A stretch of DNA of 64,000 nt from positions 372,001 to 436,000 of the forward strand of contig JAYXKI010000001.1 of the NCBI GenBank assembly GCA_037892935.1. The letters are read 5' to 3'. The notes beneath the pieces were generated by a model. It saw only the letters and a list, made by a program, of their open reading frames with translations. It was not told where the DNA came from and did no database searches. Numbering within the stretch: position 1 is the stretch's first letter; each line of letters opens with the position of its first letter. Of the stretch, positions 23,379 through 35,395 are shown piece after piece. Source of the DNA: Phlebopus portentosus. Taxonomy: Eukaryota; Basidiomycota; Agaricomycetes; Boletales; Boletinellaceae. A program made the position numbers and the translations under genes.

Positions 23379-26300
23379 ATGTGGGAGCGCAATCTTCAAG
23401 ATCTGATTCGCGGACTTCGTGCTCACAAGCACGATGAATCGCGGTTTATTGCGAGTGCGATCGAGGAAATCCGGAAGGAAGTTCGCGGCGAGGACATGGA
23501 GCTCAAGGCGGCTGCTGTTCTTAAGCTTACTTATGTGCGTATGCTTTCTGGCTTTGCATGTTTTTGGTCGTTCATTTGTTGTTCTCATAACGGTGTTCTG
23601 ACACGGAACGATTAGCTTGAAATGCTAGGATACGACATGAGCTGGGCGTCCTTTCATGTTGTCGAGGTCATGTCCTCTCCACGTTTCCACCTAAAGAGCA
23701 TGGGCTACCTAGCTGCCACGCAATCCTTTGAGCAAGAAACGGACGTTCTGATGTTAACGACCAATCTCCTGAAGAAGGTAATTACCACGATTTAGAGGCT
23801 TCATATTTGGTATCTTGACATTTCTCAACCAGGACCTCACTGCTGCCAGACCATTGGAAGTAGCAGTCTCTCTCAACGGCCTTTCCCACATAGTTACTCC
23901 TGACCTGGGTCGCGACCTCTATCGCGACCTCATTTCCTTGCTCACACATTCACGCCCTGCTATCCGGAAACGGGCCGTGCTAGCACTGTACAAGGTATTC
24001 CTGAAGTATCCCGATGCCCTCGAATATGGAATGGAACGCTTGAAAGAAAGGCTGGAAGATCCAGATATCGGTTCGTGGGAGAATCTGGAGTTCTTATTCT
24101 CTTCTGTTCTGACGCAAAGAGCAGGTGTGGTGAGCGCGACAGTAAACGTGCTTTGTGAGTTGGCCAAGCAGGATCCGCAAGCGTATCTCCCGTTCGCACC
24201 GCCTCTATTCCTCATCTTGACCACGTCAAATAACAATTGGATGCTCATAAAAACTATCAAACTCGTTCGTGCTCTCTCCGGATCATGCTATCCTATGCAA
24301 CATTTTGACCTTTGATTTAGTTCGGATTATTGACACCTTTCGAGCCACGTTTGGTCAAAAAGCTACAACCTCCAATTACTGAGCTCATTTCAACAACACC
24401 GGCGATTTCACTTCTTTACGAATGTGTGCATACATGCATCATTGGAGGAATGCTGAGGGGCGTTGCCGGGCATACACTAGCACAGACCTGCGTAACGAAG
24501 TTGGCTGCTTTCCTGGAGGATCCTGACCAAAACCGTAAGCTCGCAATTACCCTGGGTGCCAGTGATATTCCAATTCTTATTCCATCTTCAATAGTCAAAT
24601 ACATCGCGCTTCTAGCGCTTGCAAAGATTGTACCTTCCCATCCTCATCTCGTAGCGGAGTACGAGTCACGAATAATGGTCAGCATCAATGATCAGGACCT
24701 CAGCATACGTATGCGGGCTCTGGATTTAATTTCAGCGATGGTGAGCACCGATTTCCGTTGAGGGCGCTGCAATGCTTACCTCTCGGGTCCAGGTCCATCC
24801 AAATAATCTTCAATCGATTGTTCAACAACTTCTATCACATCTCACCGTGCCGGAATCTACGTACACAACTGTCATTAGCGCCACCCAATCACTTTCCGCT
24901 GCTGTGTCGGGGACATCGTCCGCCCCATCCACCACGTCGCCGGCTCAGGTCTCACCAGCCTATCGTGAAACGCTTGCCCGTCGTATCCTTTCGCTGTGTT
25001 CGGCAGACCTGTATGGGAATGTATCCGACTTTGAGTGGTACGTCTCCGTACTAGTCGACCTTGCGTATGTGTCGCGTGCACCCGTTGGCGAAGCGATTCG
25101 AGACCAACTTGTAGATATCGCTGTGAGGGTCCGACAAGTGAGGAGGTATGCCGTGCAGGTCAGCATGAAGCTTCTTGCGGACGAAACCTTCTTGGCTGGA
25201 GGCGAACCTGGGCTGGACAACGAAGGGTCTGGCTGTCAAGAGGTCCTTTGGGCAGCTGCTTGGATTTGCGGAGAATACGCCAGGTTTGCGACCTACGCCT
25301 CTTTCTGATATCTATAGTACTGACCTAAGGATAAGCGAGCTGACGGATACGAGGAAAGCTATCCCTTCACTACTTGTCCCAAATGCTGCGAAACTCGCTC
25401 CAGACATCATCGCTATTTATATTCAAAGCGTAGCGAAAATCTTCAGTGCTTGGGTAGTCGACCTGGCTGCGCGGTGGGATGACGATGACTTACCAGAGGT
25501 TAAAGACGTCGTGACATCTGTCCTGTCAGGAGTCCGTCAATTTGCGAGCAGCGAGGATTTCGAGGTACAAGAAAGGGTATGTTTGGAATTTGATTGACTA
25601 CATATCTGAGCCAACCTGACATACGTTTCGTCTTCCCATTGCAAAGGCCGCAAATGTTCTCCAACTATTCACTTTCATTCAGGCTGATGTTAACGCTTTC
25701 CGGCCAAAACCAAAGGCAGAATTTGGCAATGGGTTTGCAGACGCAAGCACGTCAGCATTCGATCCCATAGCAGTCTCCGAGCCAGTGTATCCGAAGAGCC
25801 TGTACCTCCTGTATCCTCTCTTTTCACAGTATGAACTCAACCCTGTAGCTCTAGAAGCTCAGGCAAGCGTACCTGTACCGGAGGCTTGGATCTCGATGCA
25901 TGGATCGTACCAAGGCTCGACCAAAGATAGACGAGCCCGTCGAGGTTGAGGTGAAAAAGAAGAAGAAGGACAGAAAGGGAAAAGGAGAAGGAGAAGGAGA
26001 AGGGCGCAGGGGATGGGACTGCCAAGGGCAAAAAGTCTGGAAAGAAAAAGGGCGTTGTGGCTTCAGAACGGACACCCGAGGAGATCGCGGAAGCAGAGGA
26101 GCTCGCGAAGGTAAGATTTGCTTCAGATTTATCCCATTGGAAGACTGATAAGAACGTATTGCTCATTTTATAAGGCTAAAGCTCGACGTTTGGAGATGCT
26201 ACGTGATGATCCTTACTACATCATAGATACTCCTGCCAGGCCTCGACAAAGCGATGACGTAGACTCGATTCCTATCGTCCGATTGGACGACCTTCCACCT

Positions 26301-26779
26301 TTAAGCTCAGGTATGTTACATGTTCTGCAGTGTATATCCCGGATACTGATTTGTTTTCTGTCATGCAGTTGGTCCAGCTTCGCGAACTGCAACTCCTTCG
26401 AATGCTCCTAGCTTCTCCTCGGCCGTCACCAATACCACGTGCATCCTACGCAGTTGAACGCGGTGGAGAGATGCCTCCCGAAGCCACCAAGCAAGCTACT
26501 CCCTTATCAACACCCACTCCACCGCCTTCTGGACCAAAGCCACGAGGTTCTGGGCAAGTTACGCCTGCTCGAGCAGCTTCACCTGCAATACCTCCTCCCT
26601 CATTCCCGACTTACGAAGTCCATGATGATGAAATACCCACTACCGCAAGTCCCGAACTTATCAAAGTGATGAAGGTCAAGAAAAAGAAAGTAGGCGGAAC
26701 GTCCACCGGAAAGAAGAAGCGTCTTAAGGACAATGACGCGACGCCTTCTGATTCCGTTGGTACTCCTGGCACCTCATGA
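23379..26779 (+). CDS. APL5: AP-3 adaptor complex subunit delta
   Basis: This is the large delta subunit of the AP-3 coat that sorts cargo from Golgi/endosomes to the vacuole. It starts MWERNLQDLIRGLRAHKHDE and continues with the invariant-looking LEMLGYDMSWASFHVVEVMS, the adaptin HEAT-like trunk, LTTSNNNWMLIKTIKL / FGLLTPFEPRLVKKLQPP, and RMRALDLISAM / VHPNNLQSIV. All trunk introns splice in phase, including a 54-nt one at about 24080-24133. In the hinge the expected GLDLDAWIVP, Lys-rich tract and EKEKEKEKGAGDG lie in three different frames. They are linked by apparent one-base changes near 25882, 25911 and 25980. The segment then continues ARRLEMLRDDPYYIIDTP and VDSIPIVRLDDLPPLSS. Another phase problem may exist in the last exon near 26430. 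The conserved trunk makes the identification secure. Confidence 0.9.
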
Positions 26780-27332
26780 CATTCCGCTTTAAAATACGGA
26801 GGTTGGCAAATGTATTCTATGTGCCTACAGGCCCGCAGTATAGGAGCTTTTTTTCTTTGTACAGATTTTATTCCGTTGTGTCATGCAGGCGAGGCAATTT
26901 AGCCTCCGTGCCTTGCGATCCGGATTCCTGATTTTCACTAAGCTTCAGATTCCCCGGCATTTGCTCATTGATCATCAAATACGGATCTCTGGTCTATCTG
27001 ACACTCGGTTATATTTCTAGGGAATGAATTCTCATCAAACGGCTTCTGTCGGCATTTTCCCGGAACCTGACAGATTGCTGGTGTCTTATGATGTCTATGT
27101 TCTGGCGGCCGTTCCTCTTCGATCAATAAACCTCGGAAGATACTTCTTGATATGTCTTTGTCTTATGTTGCTATGACCAAGCTTGAATGTATGATTTTCT
27201 CCGGCTGGAAAAAGTGCGGTAGCTGAATATCTGAGTAAGTATGACCTCGCTGGCGTATAAAATCTCGGGAGTCGAATGCGAACTACACTACGCTACACAT
27301 TCTTTCCCTCTCTGTCCCAGCAGACCTGCAAC
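26780..27332. other. Intergenic region, AP-3 delta 3' side / LPMO promoter
   Basis: 553 nt with no gene seen. An AATAAA at about 27125 may serve as a polyadenylation signal. The LPMO TATA box lies at 27256-27262. Confidence 0.4.
27256..27262 (+). promoter_or_regulatory. TATA box of the LPMO gene
   Basis: TATAAAA lies 71 nt upstream of the signal-peptide ATG at 27333, in the context GGCGTATAAAATC. Position and sequence fit a strong inducible fungal promoter. Confidence 0.6.
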
Positions 27333-28558
27333 ATGTTTCTCTCTGCCGCTTTCCTCGCGTCGATTGTCGCGACGGTATCTGCACATGCTACCTTCCAGGA
27401 AATGTGGGTCAATGGTGTAGATCAGGGTAGCTACTGCGTCCGATTACCTCAATCAAATTCACCAGTTACGGATGTGACGAGCACGGTGAGTCATGTCGTT
27501 TTCTGCATACGGCCTTGCCTCCTTATTTCCTTCTACACAGGCTATCGCTTGCAACGCAGATGCTTCGCCTAGCGCCAACCTCTGCGAAGTCAACCGTAAG
27601 CGTGTCTGCTAGTCATTCACTTGCAATTAATGATGTCTTTCAAGCGGGAGACACAATCACGGTCGAGATGCATCAACAGCCGGGTGACCGCTCTTGCGCA
27701 AATGAAGCAATCGGTGGCGCCCACTATGGACCGATGATTGTTCGTTTCTTACGCATTTGCTCACTTAAACATTCTAATACTGTTTTTGTATGATAGATGT
27801 ACATGGCGAAGGTAGACGACGCGACAAGTGCAGTTGGCTCCGATGCTAGCTGGTTCAAGATCGACGAGATGGGATTGGCCTCGAACAACCCAGATTATTG
27901 GGCCAACCAAGTCCTCAATGTGCGCACGTCATTCCTCTTTAAGGAAGCTTCTCGCACTAACTGTTCCGAAGGACAACTGTGGACATTGGACATTCACAAT
28001 CCCATCGGTCGCTTCTGGAAACTATTTGCTTCGCGCAGAGACCATTGGTTAGTCCATCTACTTTTTTGCATAAATGAAAAATATCATTATGATGGGGATT
28101 CTTTCTCTTGCAGCTTTACACGCTGCAGCTAGTAGCGGCGGAGCCCAGTGAGTTATTGGCGTCTCTCATGCCCCAGTTAGATTTTATTGACATGATATCA
28201 CATAAAAGGTTCTACATGTCATGTTTCCAGCTAAACGTCGGCGGTTCTGGATCGGCGTCGCCTGATACCGTCAACTTCCCCGGCGCGTACTCCGCAGATG
28301 ACCCAGGCATTCTCATCAACATCTACCAAGATCTCTCGGCTTACACTGGTGAGGGCGAATTTGCTTTTTATCAACAGCAGATTACTGACCGTACTGATTG
28401 AACACCCGATGAACTTAGTACCTGGCCCGACTCCTTTCGGCACGACCTCGCCTCTGCCTGCGAGTACTGCTTACCCAACTACAGCAACATGGGACACAGC
28501 ACTGCAACCGACAACCGTTCCGGCAACTCCAGTCGCGACCGCAATCAACGCCCGTTGA
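27333..28558 (+). CDS. AA9 lytic polysaccharide monooxygenase, secreted
   Basis: This copper enzyme oxidatively cleaves cellulose or related glucans outside the cell. The signal peptide [17 protein letters not shown] is followed by mature His-1 ([15 protein letters not shown]). His-1 forms the copper histidine brace with the His of GGAHYGPMI. The axial Tyr is seen in [11 protein letters not shown]. Other family marks are [42 protein letters not shown] and [20 protein letters not shown]. Seven short introns all join in phase. The catalytic domain is complete; the end ([10 protein letters not shown] to INAR) is a Ser/Thr/Pro-rich extension without a CBM1 module or an obvious GPI site. No break is seen. 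It suggests a plant-biomass-degrading lifestyle. Confidence 0.93.
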
Positions 28559-28911
28559 GTTTGGCTCATTGAGTGGTGGGACTTCTGTATGTGTATGCAG
28601 GCTTTAGTTCTGCTCCCGACATTCTCCCTTGTTCTCTATCGCTACAAGTTCTTTCGATCACAATAAGAAGAAATCAATTTCTGCCGCAGTTATAATATCT
28701 ATCCAGGCTGGCACGAAGTGTTAAGATCGTAATGCTACATAAGGCCAAAATACAATAGGGAATTTGATTGTCCACCACATAGATAAGCGAGATACTATCA
28801 GATGCTATAGTCGTTTCGGGGGTATTGATTCTGTACAGTGATACCGCAAGGGAATGATTATCTGGTTTGCAAACATAAGTACATCCGTCAGCTATCTGGA
28901 CGATTTCTTGT
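28559..28911. other. Convergent intergenic region
   Basis: 353 nt between the LPMO (+) and phosphatase (-) 3' ends. Only UTR-like AT-rich sequence is seen. Confidence 0.4.
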
Positions 28912-30178
28912 TTATGAGATAGGCTCCTCGTTAGCACGTTCTTCGGCTTCATGATATGCCGCCGCAAGTAACTCATATATGAGCATCTGTTGTTCGGGTC
29001 TCTGAACCATTGACGTTCGTTGTTCCCGAAGGGAATCCACTTCAAGCGCGACTTCGTCCTCGGCTAGGTCCGAGGGTAAAGGCCCTTGTGGGGAAGGTGG
29101 AAGAGGGGGAAACGACTGTGGCGAGATCCGATTGTATTCAGGTAAGAGCATCCCATGCGCGCGAAGAAGCGAATTGAGAGCGATAAAAGAGCCTGAGCGG
29201 CCGACCCCTGCGGAGCAATTCACGACGATTGGTGGGTCTGGGTGAAGATCAGTGTTGGAGGAACTATTCGGAGGGGCAGTGAGATTGACCCTTGCTACGA
29301 GACGTGCGAAGGATAGCAGACATGCTTTCTCCGCCGGTCCTTCTGGAACGCCAAAATCTGGCCAGTGGGTGAACAATAGATGGGTAAAGAATACGGGTTC
29401 GTCGAGTTCTTCCACCCTGGAGTATCGCAGCATATCCTGTTCTCCGGAGGGTTGTGTGCAGTGAACCAAACGCAGAGTACTCCGTATACAGGCCCGCCCA
29501 TTCGTCTTCCTGCTCGGCTTCGAGCGAGATCTTCAATGCAGGATCCTTGCATCCTTCCGGAGCGGGTATAATGTATGAGCCGCCAACTTGAGCAGGGAAA
29601 TATGGATGCGCCTTCGTTCTCCCTCCTTCCGTCGTCATAGTCAATTGTACCGTGGTACGTAACCGGCATGGCTGAGGTCCAAGAGAATCGGGAGGAGTAA
29701 GGTTGGAGGGCGGTCGAGTATCGGGCTGTAGGAAGAGAGAAAGGAAAGTGTGTGCAGTATTCGGTAGTGGCGCTTGCGTTGCAATCCACCAGTGTCCACC
29801 ATGCAGCTCTCGGACCCAATTTGCATTCAGATATCGTCCCTTGCCTTCAGCATTCTGGCCTATGACAACACGCGTCCTATCGAACGGTTCGATCGCATAA
29901 TATCGATTCTCAGGAACGTTCTCCCTTTCTGTTCCAACATCTACGCGATAGAAATCTTTCTGAGAGTCTGGCAAGTTCGACTTCACCAATCCCGATACTA
30001 TCGAGTTATGCAAGAATGACCGCCGGCTCTTTCGGCGCTCGCGTGATAACGTACGAGCTGCTTCTCTGACTTTTTCTCGGTCTGCTAGCATGCTGTAGAC
30101 GTATCTTTGGTATTCTCGATTGAATAGTGCACGCTTCAGCCAGTCACGTAGTCGAACAGGAGATCCTGTGGCGGTCAT
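28912..30178 (-). CDS. Protein tyrosine phosphatase, classical PTP fold (one apparent frameshift)
   Basis: This protein starts MTATGSPVRLRDWLKRALFN. The PTP domain has NRYYAIEPFDRTRVVIGQN, YLNANWVREL, GHWWIATQAPLPNTAHTFLS, VFFTHLLFTHWPDFGVPEG (the WPD loop) and the P-loop VVNCSAGVGRSGSFIALN near 29190. The nucleophile Cys and Arg are present, but the usual His before Cys is Asn. A final QMLIYELLAAAYHEA (Q-loop region) follows. Between LEAEQEDEWAGLY and STLRLVHCTQPSG the frame changes near 29480 (one extra base or two missing). The gene has no evident introns and is convergent with the LPMO. The substrate is unknown; the fold resembles fungal Ptp-type MAPK phosphatases. Confidence 0.8.
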
Positions 30179-30514
30179 GGTGGAAGATTGGGCGTAAGAC
30201 GATAAGTAAGGGGTCTAAATGATGTCGTCCGTCCCAAATTTAGTAGTCAGTATGATCGACGTCTCCAGTGGCTGATTCAAGTTGTAAAGTGAGTAATGTT
30301 TATCTACATTCTTCTGTTTCTTTCATCGTGTACGACGTCAACCAGGCATTTGGGATTGGTTTATGTGAACTACTGCTTTGATGGACAACGATCCCATGTC
30401 AAGTCGACTCGGAGTCATCCAACTTGAAGAAAACGTGGTATTGGTGAGTTCCACCTTCCCTAGGCGGCTAAACATCAGCCTAGTAGCAAGGCTCGCAACA
30501 AGAACTAAGGAATT

Positions 30515-30900
30515 ATGAAGTTACTGGCAGGGAAAGTTAGGTCTAATGGAGACATGCTCTCGAGTTGCTGGATCTGCTTGTCGGAAAACTCAATCTCGAG
30601 CGCTTTGATACTCTCCCTGAGATGCTTTGCTTTCGTCCTCGATGACATCGGACGTCTTCTGCAACTCATACGTCGCCAGATTTTGGATATTACCGGAATT
30701 ACGCTTCAATGAACGAGTGCCAGACTGAGCGATCGAGTTATTGGGAGTTTCTCTCGTCTGAAGATTCATTCCATGACGTTCCAACCACCCCCATAAATTA
30801 CAAACTGTGCCTTACCATGTGCCTTGCTCAGATGATGGGTAGATGTGTGTTCCACCAGTGGACGTATAGGATATCGACGTAAGTAGCTCACTGCCTCTTC
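30515..30900 (-). pseudogene. Remnant of an aldo-keto reductase gene
   Basis: The minus strand reads SIKALEIEFSDKQIQQLESM, aligning with the C-terminal segment of the AKR at 31118 ([20 protein letters not shown]). Farther upstream, fragments around 30770-30880 match WNVMERSFE and [12 protein letters not shown] of that gene. The central part between them is missing and several stops are present. It is an internally deleted copy immediately downstream of the complete gene. Confidence 0.65.
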
Positions 30901-31117
30901 AGACTCGTATCGATGTTGACCGTTTTATTTTAGAATCAGGTTTATTCTATTACGTATAGGTCTCAAGGCGAAACGATAAAGTGGAGTGACCTATTCATAC
31001 CCACTAGATAGACACTAACGACAATCATTCTTCTTTTTGAAAAGAAATACGTGTTAACATGATAGCAACTAACGGTTTAATCACAATTCAATTCATCGCT
31101 CTCGTACTCAACGGAGG

Positions 31118-32435
31118 TCAAGCAGTGGGAGCTGGTTTGATCGGTTGCCTCAGTGGCCAGCGATCCCATTGCGAGGTAGACTCGTACAGCAAGTTCGTGC
31201 GTTGAGGCGTACCATCTCCCTGCAATTGAGAAATCAATCAAAGCATACTCTCTGGAGAAAAGCGTAAGACTCACGGTGAAGTTGGTTGGGAATCCAGGAT
31301 CAAACGGGTGTATGCTCTCGAGATATTGAATCTGCTCGTCCGAGAGCGAAATTTTGAGCGCCTCGATATTAGCCATGAGTTGCTCGATTTTTCGGCCGCC
31401 AATGATGGGGAACACGTATGGAGTCTTATGCATCACATATGCGATTGCGATGGCAGTAATGTGCTCCGTGCCGACCTCCTTCGCGACTTTTTCGAGAGCA
31501 GCGCTTATCTTCCTTTCATTCTCCGTCCGCTTCCATTCATCGCTGAATACCATGCGGCCTCTCTCACCGCTGGCCATGCGTCGCTCTTCTTCCGCGTCGG
31601 TGCGTAGACGACCACTAGCAAGTACGTTCCACGGAGCGAGAGCCAGTCCGAGCGTGCGAGCCATTGGGATTATCTCCCGTTCGAAACTACGCTCCATAAC
31701 GTTCCATGCGCCTTGGTAGATCACAAACGGCGTCTTACCGTGTGCCTTGGCATACGCATTCGCGTATGAGACTGCCCATGCTGGAGTATTAGAGACGCCG
31801 AGGTACAAAACCTTGCGCGCGGCAACGAGATGGTGCAGATTGTCCATAATTTCCTCGATGGGTGTTTGCCAATCCCACCAATGAACGTAGAGAATGTCGA
31901 TGTAAGTCGTCCGGAGCTTCTTGAGGCTTGCTTCGACACTGACCATTAGCGACTTGGCGTTGTTACCAGTGTAGTTGACTTTGGTTGGGATGTCATTCGC
32001 ACCGCGCTTGTAATTTGTCGTATACTATTGTGAAGTCAGCCACAGCGAAGCAGCATCAGTGGGCATCGTACTAACCTTGGTTGCAATCACCATTTGGTCT
32101 CGGATACCACGTTTTTCCATCCATTCTCCAATGAACATTTCGGACGTCTCATCTTGACTATATCTCAATAAGTCTCTCGTTGAGTGCGGAAATGAAACTG
32201 GGACGCACTAATTGCTTGAAGTGTCTATGAAGTTTCCACCAGCCTCATAGAATGCGTCGAGGAGCTTGAGGGACGATTCTTTGTTCATCGCACCCAATCC
32301 AAATTTCTCCCACTGATCTCCAATACTCATCGCCCCAAGCTGGAGTGGCGAGACCCGAATACCCGCCAGTGGGGATAAAACGCGATAGCGACCAAGGGGA
32401 GTCGCAGGAGTGGGAGGCGGTGGATAGACAGACAT
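31118..32435 (-). CDS. Aldo-keto reductase, aryl-alcohol dehydrogenase / norsolorinic acid reductase type
   Basis: This is an NADPH-dependent reductase of aromatic aldehydes or related carbonyls (AKR family, cytosolic). The start [20 protein letters not shown] uses ATG 32435. Exon 1 ends [10 protein letters not shown] (tetrad Asp) and splices to [20 protein letters not shown] (tetrad Tyr). The next exon begins [12 protein letters not shown] after VIATK (Lys). LYVHWWDW supplies the His. The C-terminal part includes [20 protein letters not shown] for cofactor binding. The last intron (NFT to [14 protein letters not shown]) gives the stop at 31118-31120, ending PIKPAPTA. All phases agree and no damage is visible. 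Similar genes sit in secondary-metabolite or lignin-aromatic pathways, but no such cluster is seen here. Confidence 0.88.
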
Positions 32436-32583
32436 TGTCAAAAGTCAAGATAGTCCGTAGTAGAATGTAGCGAAGGCCGTTGAGGAGTCGTTCTGAATCC
32501 GACTGGAATTTATAATCTTGCTTGTGAATTCTATTTGATAAACCGGCTTTCAACGACTGTAAACTGAGTCATTGGCACTTGTA

Positions 32584-32868
32584 GAACCGACGCCTTCCGT
32601 AGACGTCAACCCACGGCAGAGCGGCTGTTGTTGCTTGCTTCGTAATCCTTGTCGAACGTTTGCGTGAGCTTGGCAAGATTTTCTATTGCCGTTCCACATA
32701 ATAAAGTACTGATATGAGAACCGACGCCTTCCGTAGACGCGTCAACCCACGGCAGAGCGGCTGTTGTTGCTTCATAATCCTTGTCGAACGTTTGCGTGAG
32801 CTTGGCAAGATTTTCTATTGCCGTTCCACATAAACCACATAATAAAGTACTGATATCGAGACGTATCA
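32584..32868 (-). repeat. Tandem direct repeat of about 134 bp inside an unidentified open frame
   Basis: Two near-identical copies start at about 32584 and 32718 with GAACCGACGCCTTCCGTAGA and end in CACATAATAAAGTACTGATA. They differ by short indels (a GC after GTAGAC, TGCT/GTAA near 32635, and CCACATAAA near 32830). On the minus strand both encode AIENLAKLTQTFDKDYEA within a 109-codon open frame (32606-32932). The host gene was not recognised. The rest of 32436-33618 shows no supported gene; a TATATAA at 32963 is present. Confidence 0.65.
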
Positions 32869-33618
32869 TCACAGGGGGCAAAACCCTATTTCCGAACCTG
32901 AAAAGTTTGATCCGGAACTGAAATCCAGCCAATCAGAGGCGAGCTTTCCAATTCTGTTTCCTATATAAGCGTCTCAGAAACGTAATTCTGTCCCCTGTGT
33001 ATATATTAAAAGACCCGAGTAGTGTTTGAAAGATTGATCGGCACCTCATATCTAGGAACCAGATCAACTGCATAAGTAATGACCTCAAAATGTTGTGCAT
33101 TTGCAATTACAATAGTAGTACACTGCAGCCACTACTTCATCATAACATTTCTTCTTTTTCGTGAGAATGTTCGTGAATTGCAGTTTCCGAGTTGCCGACT
33201 CGGAGGCCAGGTAAAACCTGAGGATTGTGATACCTACTTTTTCATTCCAAAGACAAGAATTGTCACACTACTTCCGGGCTCGTAACTCCTGTGTGAAACA
33301 CAGGTGGCATTGGGCGAGTAGATCTCTCGACCTGAAGCTTGTACGTCGTGCATCACATTTATATAATCAAGGACACGATAATCTATTCGGAATTCATATT
33401 CGCGGTGAAGCTGCCAAAACGTGAAGATAGTTAATATAAACATATTAATTTGACGCTATTTGACCGCTGCGAGTATCCGTGTACTTTCCCAAGAGAGGAA
33501 GTAATCCAAGTCTTTCAAACGTGCGGATATACTGAACGACATGGAGGACAGCGTCTATCGATATCGGTATAGATTAGGAAAATCGTAAAAATACGGATGC
33601 TCAACAACCTTGATGAGG

Positions 33619-35211
33619 TCATTCATCAGTAATAGGCACGGGAAAAAGGGAGAAATATTCACTGACCTCAACGAGATACTGAGTCCGATCGTACGATTTG
33701 ACTTTGTCTTTTGTTAGGAATTTCTCTACGTTGCCTCCCAAACTCTCCGCAGGTACTTGGACGCTTTCGAATCCGGGCCATCTTCCATATTTCTTGAGTG
33801 CGTCGGCAAGGCCATTGAGGAAGTAGTAAGGGGATGTGCTCGGCAATACGATGGAGCGTAATGGCGGCATCCTATCTACATTTCGAAGATTGAAGTCAAT
33901 ATTAATATTACTACTCATAGAATTAATATTGAGTAGTTCTAATCCAGGAAACTTCTGGAAGAGCTTTGAGAGTTCAAGGTGACTAGTCCATCCTTGGTGA
34001 AAGTTAAAGGCAAAGTCCAGTTCCTTGACAGAGGCATATATAGCAGAGTATCGGTCCAGCCATCTGTTCGGCCAACGCCCTTGGTAGTCAGGAAGGTCCA
34101 GAGACAACTTATGGAGTACTGGCGTGTCCAAGGAATCCATCAATGACCAGAAGAGTTGTGCAATGTTGACCTCGAACAGAAACTTCTAACCCGTGGAAGA
34201 TGGATATGGGATGGGATACTATCCGGGTCGGATCTCCAGTCCAATCTCATCAAGAAGCAAAGCTGGAGGTCATTGAGATTGGGCATTGATGAGAGAAGAC
34301 CCAGATGATCAAGCATCTCGCAATTTCCCCGCGTTTCCACAGATGTTGAGCGATGTGATTACGATCGGAACAAATAAGTTGGTATTCGTCGGAAAAGGAA
34401 CATTTTCGAAAGAGATGTGGCAGACTTGTGGCGTATTCCATGTTTGAAAAGTGCGGAACCCCTCAAGCTCGCCGGTACCGCAACGGAGTACTTGGAATGT
34501 TTTAAGCTTCGGAAGGTCCATGTTACCGAAGCGTTCTTCCATGTTTTCTGTGAAAGAGCTAAGATAGCTCCAATTGCGTTTTATGAAATGGAATGATTCC
34601 CATCTTGAAGCTTGTGGCTCTACTGCGTCCATGAACCGATCGAGTTGGTCGGACCACGAGCTCTCCTGGATTATCACCGTTAACGGCGCGTCCTTGCACA
34701 AGCCTAAATGACACATGATGCTGTTATAAGACATTTCGGACGTCAAACACGACCACATGCGTGGTTCGTTCAGCACAAGCGATCGGAATCCCTTGCAGAC
34801 GCTTGACAAAGCCACTTCAGGCAGGTTCTTGCAAAAGGGATTGTGTCCGTCCACCACGAACCGGAAGATATCAATGAGTATCTCTTCCGGAAGAGAATGG
34901 ATTCCATAGTGATACAACGAGGACTGTAGCCCATTCTTCAGAATTTCGAGCCTACGCCCGGCAGACCGCGCCAAGTGGTCAAGAGCCTCCTCAAATGTTC
35001 ATAATGCATGCTAATTTTATGTGGTCAGTACATTTGTGAACGAGTAGTCAAACGGGACATACGGGAGTTGAGTCGATGACTCAATGCAATCCTTAGTGGA
35101 CGACCACATCTCATAATCGCTGGCAGTTCCATCACATTGTTGAACATTTAACACGGCTTCTAAGACAAGCTGGAGAGCGTCTTTCTCAATAGTAACGCCT
35201 TCAGACTGCAT
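33619..35211 (-). CDS. F-box protein, member of the inverted block (two apparent frameshifts)
   Basis: Exon 1 begins MQSEGVTIEKDALQLVLEAV at 35211. A short intron follows QLP, then a coiled part and the F-box HSLPEEILIDIFRFVV with LPEVALSSVCKGFRSLVLNE. The Leu-rich C-terminal half continues to LTKDKVKSYD near 33690, and the open frame ends at 33619. One frame change is needed near 34315 (NICGNAGKLRD to LDHLGLLSSMPNLNDLQL) and another near 34187 (HLPRV to KFLFEVNIAQLFWSLMD). The layout equals that of the genes at 12168 and 61474. It may be a pseudogene or carry assembly indels. It is divergent from the NR2C2AP-like gene, with 184 nt between starts. Confidence 0.68.
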
Positions 35212-35395
35212 GGCAAGACAAAATGCAGTAGCTAGAGTAGTTCGAAAGTAAAGCCACATACTAAATGAGACAAAGGAACATTATATTGATTATGTAAATT
35301 ATTCTCAGGCGTATTCATACCATGTTGACTGACTTGGATCAGATCGACTACTCTACCCACTCTACCCTACTTACTATCCGATCTTTGCGAAGAAT

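Noticed and set aside
30179..32435. Secondary-metabolite cluster around the aldo-keto reductase
   Set aside because: No polyketide synthase, terpene synthase, NRPS or P450 gene is adjacent; neighbours are a phosphatase and an F-box gene.
32100..33450. Possible LTR or transposon around the 134-bp repeat
   Set aside because: No terminal TG...CA ends, target-site duplication, primer-binding site or reverse transcriptase/transposase sequence could be found.
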